Part shown: positions 10,201 through 21,200 of the stretch, one piece after another
How the letters are laid out: every line of letters begins with the position of its first letter
Numbering within the stretch: the first letter of the stretch is position 1
Assembly: GCF_013373865.1 (NCBI RefSeq)
Contig: NC_050474.1
Location: 7,836,561 to 7,900,560, forward strand
Direction: 5' to 3'
Source: Monomorium pharaonis
Taxonomy: Eukaryota > Arthropoda > Insecta > Hymenoptera > Formicidae
Length of the DNA stretch: 64,000 nucleotides
Notes under the pieces: generated by a model
The model's input: only the letters and a program-made list of their open reading frames with translations
Databases searched by the model: none
What the model was told of the DNA's origin: nothing
Made by a program: the position numbers and the translations under genes

Positions 10201-10734
10201 AATAATTTGAACTTTTAATTTTTTGTTAAATTCTCAAAAACTGTTAAAAATACTTAGAAATATTTAAAAATTTTCTAAATTAATCAGAGTTTTTTATTTT
10301 TTAAATTTTTCTGAGAAACGTTTCAATTCTTATAAAAAATCAATACATTTATCAAAAATCCTAAAAAAAATCTTGAAAATCTGACAAAAAGTGGTCATTG
10401 TTTGCTATTCCTGAGGATGTCCTGAGGAAATCCTATGATATCCTCAGGACGTCCAGTGGACTGTCCTCAGGATTTTCTGAGGACTAAAAAGTGGCGCTCG
10501 TTTGCTATTTCTCAGGATGTCCTGAGGACATCCCGGGATAAAATCAGGACATCCTCAGGATATCCACGAGGTCCGTCCTGGACGTCCTAAGGACCGTGTG
10601 CTATCTGGGTACATAATATTGTACGTGTAATTTTTTTTTACGTATTTTTGTAATTTGCAAAGGTATAGACAATAAAAAATATTGTGATTATTTTCGTGCA
10701 ATATGCTACTTCGTTGTTGACAAATTGTTGTAAA

Positions 10735-11014
10735 CATTTAATACTTACACATTGTTTCAACTTTGTTAACGAGAATCAATTACAAAACTGCAACGATTGA
10801 GAACAAATATGCGACACACGAAGGAAAACATTATCTCTTTTTCGTTGCCGTCACGTTGCCATCAAAATGCTGTTGACCGCTGTTGACGCAACGACAAGTC
10901 ATCAGTTGTCGTCATGTTGCCGTCATATTGCTGACAACCTACCGTACTAATATTGCTGACCGCTTTCTTAAAATTTTATCAACTAAAATGATTAATCACG
11001 CTTGGTTATCTGGG
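10735..11014. repeat. Right end of a further CCCAGAT-type element, TTGC/GTTG words
   Basis: The terminus GCTTGGTTATCTGGG closes at 11014. The preceding 270 bases iterate words such as GTTGCCGTCA, GTTGACG and TATTGCTGAC. A matching left end was not found to the left of element N, so it may lie before position 1. If so, element N (160-10609) is itself nested in this element, which in turn interrupts the retrotransposon fragment starting at 11015. Confidence 0.4.
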
Positions 11015-11490
11015 TAGGTGAATATTTGGAAGATAAGGTCACATTTACGGATGCTTTGAGGATTCTAAAGATGAACTATAACAAAATTGAGGGCGATTTT
11101 TTCAAGAGGATCAACATCGGGACAGAAAACTATTATATGGAAAATTTCTTCGACTTAAACATCACCAATATATCTAAATTCGGTTTGAACCGAGCTCAAC
11201 AAAATATTCTATCAAGAATAATAGCAGGCTATCCGTATACTGGAAGGACAAAGCACAAATTTGGTTTAATTGAGCCACCGGCGTGCGATTGTGGTTGCCC
11301 AATGCAGAACATTAATCACATTTTCTGGGCTTGTCCCAATTATAGCGAGGCAAGACAGGAATTCTATAGTAAACTTTTTAATTATAAATATTTTGCTCCT
11401 TTCACAGTGGAATCCCTACTCACAAATTTAAACAGGAAATTAGCTAGAGCCATCATCAAGTTTGCTGACGAGTGTGCCTTACATATTTAA
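11015..11490 (+). pseudogene. Non-LTR retrotransposon ORF2 3' end (fragment)
   Basis: The frame running to the stop at 11488-11490 encodes about 158 residues of the extreme C-terminus of a non-LTR retrotransposon polyprotein. Diagnostic is the zinc-knuckle-like segment CDCGCPMQNINHIFWACP, C-x-C...H-x(4)-C, preceded by a basic alpha-helical stretch (ILSRIIAGYPYTGRTKHKFG). This tail follows the reverse transcriptase in insect I/Jockey/R1-like elements. Reverse transcriptase and endonuclease are absent. The left end is cut by the CCCAGAT terminus at 11014; the first residues of the open frame come from that terminus and are not original. Dead fragment. Confidence 0.75.
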
Positions 11491-11760
11491 GTTGGAATTT
11501 AACAATAAGCAATAATAAATAAGAGACTTGTCGAGTTTCTCGCCAGGGTATCTGCTTTGTAGGTCTTTGGGGCCTACCTGGAGATTATGATCTTCCTGAG
11601 GCCTGCCTGGGGACCCGGCTTGAACCAAAAAGAATCGATAATATCAGTCAAAGGCACAGTTTACCCCCACAACTGCTGCCCATAAAGCGTTTTGGGTAAT
11701 GTGGTACTTTGTCTCGAAAGAGACAGTAATCCATTGGGTATAAGAACTTTCAATACATAG
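11491..11760 (+). repeat. 3' untranslated tail of the retrotransposon fragment
   Basis: GC-richer than its surroundings, with several CCTGGGG and GGCCTACCTGG phrases and the run GTCTCGAAAGAGACAG near 11712. It directly follows the ORF2 stop and ends where the sequence returns to plain AT-rich DNA. From 11761 to 12029 I see nothing but AT-rich sequence. Confidence 0.45.
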
Positions 11761-12029
11761 AAAACAGAGAAGTTATATTATTAAGTAATAAAGTTATTAC
11801 TTAATATTTTATTCATTTATTTAATAAAGTTAAATAATATATACAATATTAGATATTTTTTTTAACGAAATATTTATAAATTGTTATTACATAAGTATAT
11901 ACGTTTTTAATATTCATTAATTTATATTAATCTGTTATAAATATACACAAAGTTAATGAAATGACAATGAAAAAAAGAACACTGACTGATAACATAAGAA
12001 ATTATGATAGAAAAAAATAACAAATGTAA

Positions 12030-13075
12030 TTAAGACAATTCTATTTGCTTCTGTCTGAAATATCTGACGTGATAATTATAATCTTCAAAATCTATTGTCC
12101 ATAACAATGCCATATACATTGTCAATATTGTGGATAATAATACTCGATCCGCACTGTAAAAAAACATTAACTATACATTTATTTTAGTTTTCTTATTTTA
12201 TTTGTTAGTAAGACTTGTTTCACAATTTAGAAATTGCATAAAAATAGTAAATTGTTCAATCCATAGATATCGTACAAAATATAAGTCTTATAAGGACTTT
12301 CGAAATTACTGAACACAAATAATAAATTAGACGTTTCATATTAATGAAAAAAAGAAGCTATTACAGATGTAAAGATTTAAACTTTATGAAATCTCACCTC
12401 ATAATAGGATAGATCCATAAAATTGCAAGAAATCCAGTAAAACTTGGATGCCTCATATGTTTCAAATATCTGCGCAGTTCCCTGGATTTAGTATCCATTG
12501 GACTGTTTCTCTTAGATACTTTGTACCATATCTGCTTGAGTCCACAGAGCTCAGCAATATCCATCATGATGCATCCACTGTAAATAATACTCCAGGCAAA
12601 TACATGGAGGCTAGAAAATATCATCCAAATTGTCTCATTGGAAGTATCAAATTTCCAAACTGTAGTGACTGGAGTTTGTTGCCATTTATTGATCAGGAAA
12701 TGGAGACTGGCTGAAGTACAGGCATTGTAAATACTTCTGCTGAGGTGATCAATGTGTAGTCTACAGAAGGTGTGTTTGACAAATTCATTGGCCATAATAG
12801 AATGTTGAAAAATAAAGATTATAATAAGCAACATATTTATTAGAAGAGACCACAGAGTATGTTCAGCTGCATTGTCATCTGAAAGCAATCGAGTTGATTT
12901 TTGTAGAAGTTTAGTCTTGTAAAAACAATCACTCAACAACAAATAATATACCTGTTGATGTTATATGTAGATTTTCACCGTGATTTGACAAGAAATAAGT
13001 TAGTTTGCACAAAATGTAGCAAGTGTACACAAAACTAGATGCGCCCACAATTACACTCAATATATTTGAGATCAT
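12030..13075 (-). CDS. NRM: Nurim homologue, nuclear envelope membrane protein
   Basis: Three exons on the minus strand: 13075-12952, 12878-12398 and 12153-12030, giving 242 residues, near the vertebrate length of about 262. Nurim is a multispanning inner-nuclear-membrane protein of the isoprenylcysteine methyltransferase-like fold; its role is poorly defined and no catalytic activity is established. Hydrophobic spans are visible at the N-terminus (ILSVIVGASSFVYTCYIL), at LLINMLLIIIFIF, around IWMIFSSLHVFAWSIIY, and at the C-terminus (LLSTILTMYMALLW). Family signatures: FQHSIMA, the segment AELCGLKQIWY, and LKHMRHPSF. The first intron is only 73 bp. The upstream gap is shared with BTBD10 and packed with hairpin elements. 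Confidence 0.85.
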
Positions 13076-13375
13076 TTTTCGTGGGATTAATGACATAAAC
13101 GAGGTAACTTGAACACAGATTACGTCTAACGAAAAATTTGTTTTTGTACTTCGTTGTAATACTTTGTTATGAAAAAGAGTATGTACATTTCATGAATGTA
13201 ATATTCACTCATGAATAAATAAATGGTAATTATTTAGTTTAGAGGTGTGATGGGTCTAAACTACATAATTACTAAATAATTACACTAATTTTACACAGTT
13301 TTGTATACAAGTATAAAAATGGCATTACAAAATTATTGCAAGGCAGTGAAACCAAAATCTCGCCAAAAACACAAG

Positions 13376-13496
13376 TGGTCTGTTCTTTCTAGCTGCACTG
13401 TTGCACCGGTGCAATAAGTTAAAGGAAGACAAGTTTTTTTTTTCTCATTCTAACTTATTGCACCAGTGCAACAGTGTAGCTAGAAAGAACAGACCA
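13376..13496. mobile_element. Hairpin element, GGTCTGTTC family, copy 1
   Basis: A 121-bp near-perfect inverted repeat. TGGTCTGTTCTTTCTAGCTG leads, then CACTGTTGCACCGGTGCAA, and the reverse complement closes at 13496. AAG on both sides looks like a 3-bp target duplication. The sequence GCACCGGTGC is itself a palindrome within each arm. Confidence 0.75.
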
Positions 13497-13620
13497 AAGT
13501 ACCATCTTCTGCACTTGTAGAAAAAAAAAAGTTTTGAGTGTCTCGATTGGCTGCAGAATAGAGAAATTCTCGAGTCTTCAGAACTCCACTATTTTGCAAC
13601 CAATCAAAACGTCTAACAAG

Positions 13621-13741
13621 TGGTCTGTTCTTTCTATCTGCACTGTTGCACTGGTGCAATAAGTTAGAATGAGAAAAAATATACTTGTCTTACTTTAACT
13701 TATTGCACCGGTGCAACAGTGCAGCTAGAAAGAACAGACCA
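13621..13741. mobile_element. Hairpin element, GGTCTGTTC family, copy 2
   Basis: Same family as 13376-13496, with the same arms around an AT-rich loop (GAGAAAAAATATACTTG), again with AAG on both sides. The intervening 13497-13620 contains no gene. Confidence 0.75.
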
Positions 13742-13777
13742 AAGCTTTTACAGGTTACGGCAACAACACGAAATTAA

Positions 13778-13914
13778 TAGGTTTGTTCTGGTTGCCTACA
13801 CTTTTACACTTCTACGAAAAGTATAAGTTCTCATTGGCTGGTTAAAAATATAAACCAATAAGAACTTATATTTTTCGTAGAAGTGTAAAAGTGTAGGCAA
13901 CCAGAACAAACCTA
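13778..13914. mobile_element. Hairpin element starting AGGTTTGTTCTGG
   Basis: Arms of about 60 bp. AGGTTTGTTCTGGTTGCCTA leads, and the reverse complement ends CCAGAACAAACCT. AAT lies on both sides, a probable 3-bp duplication. The loop carries a second short palindrome (TATAAGTTCTCATTGG with its complement). The interior is unrelated to its neighbours although the first nine bases are similar. Confidence 0.7.
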
Positions 13915-13926
13915 ATGGTATATATT

Positions 13927-14047
13927 TGGTCTGTTCTTTCTATCTGCACTGTTGCACTGATGCAATAAGTTAGAATGAGAAAAAATATACTTGTCTTACT
14001 TTAACTTATTGCACCGGTGCAACAGTGCAGCTAGAAAGAACAGACCA
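13927..14047. mobile_element. Hairpin element, GGTCTGTTC family, copy 3
   Basis: Nearly identical to the copy at 13621-13741, flanked by ATT on both sides. Three copies within 700 bp, each with its own duplication, indicate separate insertions rather than tandem copying. Confidence 0.75.
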
Positions 14048-14081
14048 ATTTACTGCATTTCCCTAGTCCTGTAGACTCTGG

Positions 14082-14347
14082 GTGCGTTCGGGGAGACGCT
14101 ATTAGCGCTATCAGCATCAGTTTATTCTTGTTTCACTTTTAATGAGTAAAGCGGGTCACACACACTTTCCGTAGAACGTAACAGTAAGGTTTTGACCAAT
14201 CACGTACTTGATTTAGTCGCTTACTGTTACGGTCGCCCAATTCAACATGTCGAAACCTTACTGTTACGTTCTACGGAAAGTGTGTGTGACCAGCTTAATG
14301 AAGATGGACTGATGCTGGTAGCGCTAATAGCGTCTCCCCGAACGCAC
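14082..14347. mobile_element. Two nested hairpin elements (outer GGTGCGTTCGGG, inner GGTCACACAC)
   Basis: The outer arms GTGCGTTCGGGGAGACGC and GCGCTATCAGCATCAG pair with CTGATGCTGGTAGCGC and GCGTCTCCCCGAACGCAC, with TCT near both sides. The inner hairpin 14154-14291 begins GGTCACACACACTTTCCGTA and ends with its reverse complement, with AGC near both sides. The inner sequence recurs in decayed form and opposite sense at 61737-61825. The outer terminus recurs at 22101. Confidence 0.7.
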
Positions 14348-15313
14348 TCTCTGTAGTGCGTATGCGCGAGAAAGTAGTTCGTCTAACTATATCTGTTATT
14401 GGATCCCAGTATATTTTGTAATTATTAAAGGAGTGGTGGATGGAATGTGGATATTGTGGATGTGAATGTAGTTATATTTATTACATTTGTCAATTAGAGA
14501 GACGTTGTCATCGGGTTAACCCGTGTTCCTGCTGATTCATACGATCTGGAGATCTGCGAGTCCACGAGGAGACTTTTCAAACGGTTCAGTTGGTTTGTCT
14601 CGATCTTAAATTCGTAAGTATTGTGCGACGTATCGTTGACTTTTTATAAGAATAGCAAGATTTTTTCCGAGATAGACAATACGAAGGTAGGTTAAGACAT
14701 TGCAGGCTGATAAGACTTGTAGAGGACATTGCCTCACGCTGCACTTTCTCTATATTTGGTAAATACTGCAAGTAGAATACGCGAACTTGTATAAGATAAT
14801 CAATGATTAGAAAACGACAACAATTAAAATTGTCACTTGATGTTGTTTAAAAAAAAGTGGAGATAAAGTTTAGAAATGTATGAAGATTACGCAGTTGATA
14901 AGAATAAATTTTTAAGGTTAAAGTATTTGCCAAAAGATTAGGATACATTGTTTTCATAACATAAGCGTGCAAATACCACGCTTTTGCTAAATGTTGAATT
15001 GACATTCCGTCAAAGAAAGGAAGATCGGCAAAATTGCGATTTTTTTCTATTCTATAAGATAATTAAAGGCCTTAAATTACAGACAGCGTCATAAATGCTA
15101 GAAATCTAATCTTAAATGCTTCTTTAATTATAAGACTAAAGTTTTACCTTCAATGAAATTTTATAACAATAGGATTCTTTAAGAATTTAAATAAAATTAC
15201 ATATTCTGTAAAAATATAATTTAGGTATTTAAAAAAGCACCTAGGATTGAATTTCTGAGCTACTCTCAATAATTGGACAATACTCTATGTGTTTTTGACT
15301 TAGGTGGTTCGAC
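14348..15313 (+). other. Probable BTBD10 promoter, 5' UTR exon and intron
   Basis: Sequence 14430-14612 is of mixed composition and ends at a good donor (TTCGTAAGTA at 14609-14618). It is a candidate non-coding first exon of BTBD10, but this is inference. The rest to 15313 is AT-rich with no credible frame. The hairpin cluster at 13376-14347 lies immediately upstream, between this region and the NRM start. Confidence 0.35.
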
Positions 15314-18208
15314 ATGTCAAATCCATCAGAGCGTATTAATTACATGCAAGACAGCAGCAGTGACACAGAGACTGATTACAAAGAGACAGATGCAAGAGGG
15401 AGACACTTATATAAGAACAGACTGAGGTAATTTGCAAATTTTCCCCAATCCAACTTTAGTCATTTAATTTTGTGACACAGAATGCCTATAAGATGACTTT
15501 TACACAAAACCTGAAATTCTCATACTGTTTATCTTTCCTTTCTTTCTTTTTACATTGAAGAGAAAAAGATAAACTGTGTAAGAAAATCAAACTAAAAAGA
15601 ATAAACCTATAGATTCACTTTTATAAAAACTATTTCCATTGGTATGTTACAAAGCAAAGAAGATTATTGACATTTAAAAAGTTGACTTTTATTTTAGATG
15701 ACTTAAAGTCAACTTGTTCTATATATATATATATATGAATGAGAGAAGATTATCTCTAGTTTCTATAATGTATTAGATTTCTTAGCATGCACTTAGATTT
15801 GGTCTTAATATTAATTATTTGCATGCAAATTATTCTTTATATATAAATTTATATGGTATTATCTTGTTGATTGGCATAAAATTAATTGAATTTATATAAG
15901 ATTCATGTAAATAAAAAAAAATGCATAATATACATTGAAATTTTGTTTTTGATATTTATATCTTGATATTTCATATATTAAAAGAATATATATTATCATA
16001 TTTGAATTTAAATGAATGAAAGGTTTCCTATAAAATCTAAAAACAAGCTCAAGAAGTTTCTGAGAAGTGTGTCTCTAAAGAAAAAAAAATTACCTTTTTT
16101 TACAATTTTATTACATATTTATATTTTTTTAACTCTTGCTGAAACAAAATTGCTTGCAATGTGACACTAATGGAAAAGAATAAGAATTTAATACCATAAT
16201 CCAGATACAAAAAACAGTACTTATTTGGTTTTTGTGACAAAAACCCTTCATATAATATATTAAAATATAATAATATTATAATATAAAATATGAATCTTGT
16301 AAATGTGTATTATACATTTTTCCTATTGATTTATTTTAAGTATTTATTGTAGTAGTTTTAGGCTATGCATTTAAAAATTTTACATATAGAAAAATAAAGA
16401 TATGTCTTGTTTTTATAATAAATTATGAAGAGATTAGAGTAATTTGCAAAGCCAGCACTCTGCTTTTTTATTATCTCTTAGTTTCATATATTATTACAGA
16501 ATAGAATTTGTTATTATACATATATATGATGCTCTGTATATACATATATGTATGTGCGTATATGTATACATAAATGTTTACTTCAAAGAGATTCCAACAT
16601 TATCACTTTGTATAATGTCCATACATTTCTTTATATTTATATTTTTTAAATATATCTATGTATATATTCGCACGTGAATACACAGAATAATAATTGATAA
16701 TATAATTTCTTTGAAATAGACATTTTCTGTTCTTAAGGGGTTATACTACCCAGGCGCGCTGAAAAATGAGGCTTTTTTATGAATTTTTTTCTCCACTACT
16801 AATAAAGCAATCAAACTAAAGTTTACAGGGTTTATTATGTAAGTTTTAAGATATACAAAAAAAAAAATTTTTTTTTATTTAAAGTACAAAATGGCGTCGA
16901 GGCAATAAGTTACTTAAGAACGCTTTTTTTTCGAAGAGATAAACGGCGTGCAGGGTAGCAATGTTCATACAGCATCTACAGGGATAAAAAAAATTTTTTT
17001 ATATTCTATAAGTGTTTCTTTGGAAGTACCAACAATTATTAAAAAATATTGATTTTTACAAATTTGGCATGCATTTAAAAACAAAAATTACTTTTTTCGA
17101 TGAAAAATTGATTTTAAATTGTTTATAAAAAATGTAATTATTTATTGATCGTAAAAATCATTGGTACTTCGATAGATAATCTATCTAAGAAGCTACAGTT
17201 CAAATTTCAAGTCAATCGAATATAAATTGCCCGAGTTATGCTGCACGCCAATTTGAAAAACATGGTTCTGAGATAATCGCGTTTAAAGTTTGAAAACATG
17301 TTTACTACATGAAAAATTGAAAACATCGGCTTGCTGATTTTTTACCTTCACTCTGCTATCCCAGGACCGTAAAACATTTCTTCCAAGCCTAAATATTGCT
17401 CTTCAGCCTCCTTTCTAAGCGATGTAAGGTTCCTTCCGCGCGTTTTTCTGTTTATTGATGCTGAGCAGTTTGCAGCTTGAACGCGCCGTTCATCGATTTC
17501 CATACAATAATTATAAAATTTGTGGCTAATCTTTAGTTCAAGTGTACTCATTATAGCGAGTAATTCTTGAAAACTATTATTATAAGTGATTGCAGCAACG
17601 TTAATCGCTATATCAATAACAGTTTTGCCGCTTAATACCGATTTCGGCGTTACTATCCAAACGACGGCGTTTAAACTTTCATTTGTATTTAATTAACACT
17701 TAATTTAAGAAAATATAACTTACTTCTACCTATATAAAAATACCGACTTGACTACAACGCTTCAAAATGCTGCGCGTGATGGAGTGACATTTTTAAACAT
17801 TTCAAAACGCTCGGCGGCGCTTCGGAAATTAAGTTGTAAAAATTTTTTTTAATGTTTCCCACTTATAATTATGCTGGAATATCATTTTTAGATAGTTTAT
17901 GCATCATTTAAGCCAATAAAAAAAAAACGGAAAAAAATTTTTTTGCTGAGTAGTATAACCTCTTAATAGTCACATTTGAAGCCAATACAATATTTCATAA
18001 TTGAGTTTTTTCCCCTTATGATATAAACACGTAAAATTCGATTTTGCGCCGAATAAATGTCTATTATAAGTATAAACGAAAGGATTATTTTTGTAACATT
18101 TAATATATCCTACATTATAGATGCTTAAAACATTTTTTTAATTACAGCAATTTAATTACAGCATTAACATAATTGCACTGTAATTTGCATTTTTGCAAGA
18201 TATATATA

Positions 18209-18253
<45 letters not shown>

Positions 18254-21200
18254 TATTAAATAAAACGTTTCGAAAGCAACAAACAAAGTAGAATAGTAGA
18301 GATGTCATGAGTGCTTGTACTGGTAGTCAATTAGTATAAGATTACGTGGTTGTTCTGTGCATGTAGTTGTGGTGGCTCATCGAAGCCGAAATCTTGTCTG
18401 GTACAGAGGGACAGCAGTGGCGATCGACATTTTTTCATTTCCGGAAATTACCGGAGAAATTCGCATGGCACGAAACCCGTTAACAGGTAAATGCACGTTA
18501 AAGGAAACAGATAAGAGCAAGAATTCTTTCTCTATGCCCTTATTTTTTATGATTTTCCAAATATAATTTAAGAACTTTACTGAGTAAAAGTGACATTAAA
18601 GAAGAGAAAGAAACACAGTAATTTTGCGATAATATGGTATAATTTTTATTTTATGAAATTTTGAATGTTTATTAAAAAAATATATATAATTTTTTTTTTC
18701 TGATTTTTATAAATAATCTTTATAAGAAATAACATGGTATTTCTTGACATATTTCTGTCTGTTGTGTAACTTATTATTATAGAAATAACATTTTATTTAT
18801 TTTAATTAAATAAAAGAAATACCAAATTCTAACTGTATATTTCTTTCGAACAATTTTTTTTCTTATGATGTCTGCATATCTCAAAATCGAGCTACCGGGC
18901 TTCGCAAATTATAAGGTAGGTTTAAAAACCGTGCTAATACCATATTATCTTGTGCATCTATCAAAAAATTTCTCACACTATAAAAAAAATATGTTACCAT
19001 ATATGCTCATTAAGAGGACCAATTAATCTTCCCTGCAGAATTCGATCGAATGTCAATATGACCAAACAAAATCAGAATCAAAACCAAAACAATAGCAGAG
19101 ATAACGCAATATCGGGAGGATCGGCAACAGCATCTACTACCGGGATTAGCAATCAACCAACTAGTGATGAAAGAATCACTCTCATCGTTGATAATACCAG
19201 GTGATAATAAAAACACACACACACACACACAATTAATTAAAAATATGACATTAAAATATACAGTGTGTGAATCAATAAGTTATTATAAGGATGTATTGCC
19301 ATCGATTTCTTAACAGAATATAATTTATCCTATTTTGTATATAAGAGTATTAATGTAGTAAAGAATTAATAATTTATGAGATAATTGATATTATATATTT
19401 TATTCTGGTATATTTCGACATAAAAGTAATTAGTTTTTAAGATGTTTCATTGTTTACAATAAAATTTCTTCTATTTCAGAAATTAAGCCTTTTTAGATCC
19501 ATGTTTATATGAACCTTTTTTTGATCAATGGGAATACATCTTAAGAATATTTATAACATTTATTTAAATTTATTTCTATATGTATTTTAGTTAAATTCTA
19601 ATGTTCATATCATTATATCATATTATAATACAAAAATGACATTACTTTTTACAGCAAGTTAAAAACTAGGAAGCTACTTTTATATTATTAAAAAATTATA
19701 GTTATCATTGTACATCTCAAAAACATATTATTGCTAATGATTGCTAAACCCCAATTTAGTTATTTTTTTAATTTATTGATTTTTTAAAATTTAGTTACGT
19801 TTTAATTTTTTTTGTTTCAGATTTATCGTTGATCCAGCTTTGTTTACAGCGCATCCTAACACAATGTTAGGTCGTATGTTCAGTTCGGGCGTGGAATATG
19901 CTCAGCCTAATGAACGCGGTGAATACGAAGTCGCCGACGGAATTTCTGCTATGGTTTTCCGCGCCATCTTGGAATATTATAAGGGTGGAGTAATTCGATG
20001 TCCTCCGACTGTAAGTGTTCAGGAATTACGAGAAGCTTGCGACTACTTGCTAGTACCTTTTGATGCTAGCACAGTAAAATGCCAAAATCTTAGTAAGTAT
20101 ATATTTTATGAAAAAAGTATATACACTTTTATCGCCTTATTTATTTTATATATTATAACATAATTATTCTTTTATAAATTTTATAAAGTATATGGTTATT
20201 TTTGTTGTAAGAGAGGATTTTCAAAACTAAAAAGTTTGTTGTTATAGGAGGATTGCTACACGAATTGTCGAATGAAGGTGCACGCTGCCAATTTGAAGTA
20301 TTTTTGGAGGATCTAATCTTGCCATTGATGGTGAACAGCGCGCGACGTGGTGATCGCGAGTGCCACATTGTTGTACTGCTAGAGGACGATGTTGTCGATT
20401 GGGATGAGGAATATCCTCCTCAAATGGGAGAAGAATATTCTCAAAGTAAATACGATTTTTAACTTTCAAATTTTGTATATATATCTCTAGCTAAATTGAG
20501 AATTTATTGTAAAAATAGACTAAAAAAATCTTTTATGAATATTTAATGTAACTTCTAGTTTTTATGATATATCTGTTTTATACCAATTAATATAGAAACA
20601 TTAAATTTGAATGGTATGTCTTTTTTAAGTTTATTTTTATTTAAATTATTAAAAATAAATATTTTTAGAATATTGTAAGTACTTTGCATGTAACCACTTA
20701 AAAGTTTTTTAAATCTTCTCTTATGCATATTTTTGATGTAGCTCATATAATTTACTATAAGTAACCTTCAAAAGTTCTAAGAAAACACATGCAACTTTTT
20801 AAATTGTGAAATACAACAAGCGTTAACCTTACGCATTATTACTATGTTCAGTGTAAAATCGATTAGCTTTGTCTTTGAAGGTGTATAATCTCCATTAGTT
20901 CCGCCTATTTTCTTCAACAACGAATGCTCAAAGTAGCTCGCGATATTAATATGATCCTGTAATGTGCTCCATATATTTAACCCCTTGCACCCTCAGGAAG
21001 CGGTTGAATTTATGTAGCGATCTGGAATTTGTGTGCAACCTAACTATAATTTAAAGTCTACTATAGTAGACTTTAAACCTCGTCATAATAAATATAAATA
21101 CACATAAACATAAAAGAAATAATTTTCTTTAAAGATCGAGGTCTATTACAAAATGAGATATTTCAAAGTTAAAGATATAGATAATATATATCTTATGACT

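Larger units (their letters stand above)
160..10609. mobile_element. Outermost complete CCCAGAT element (element N), GGACATCC type
   Basis: The left end at 160 reads CCCAGATAGCACA and the right end at 10609 reads TGTGCTATCTGGG. Both are flanked by TA (158-159 and 10610-10611), a 2-bp target duplication. Both ends carry the same interior word: GGACATCC and its variants GGATGTCC and GGACGTCC, repeated at 171-660 and 10409-10595. The middle contains a 5S rRNA-like core, split at 1153/10096 by a younger element (M1), and an AT-rich segment at about 10275-10380 shared with M1 and M2. No transposase can be read, so it looks non-autonomous. The pairing of ends rests on matching interior word, inverted termini and flanking TA. 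Confidence 0.6.

Noticed and set aside
12448..12714. 88-codon plus-strand frame
   Set aside because: Antisense shadow of nurim exon 2.
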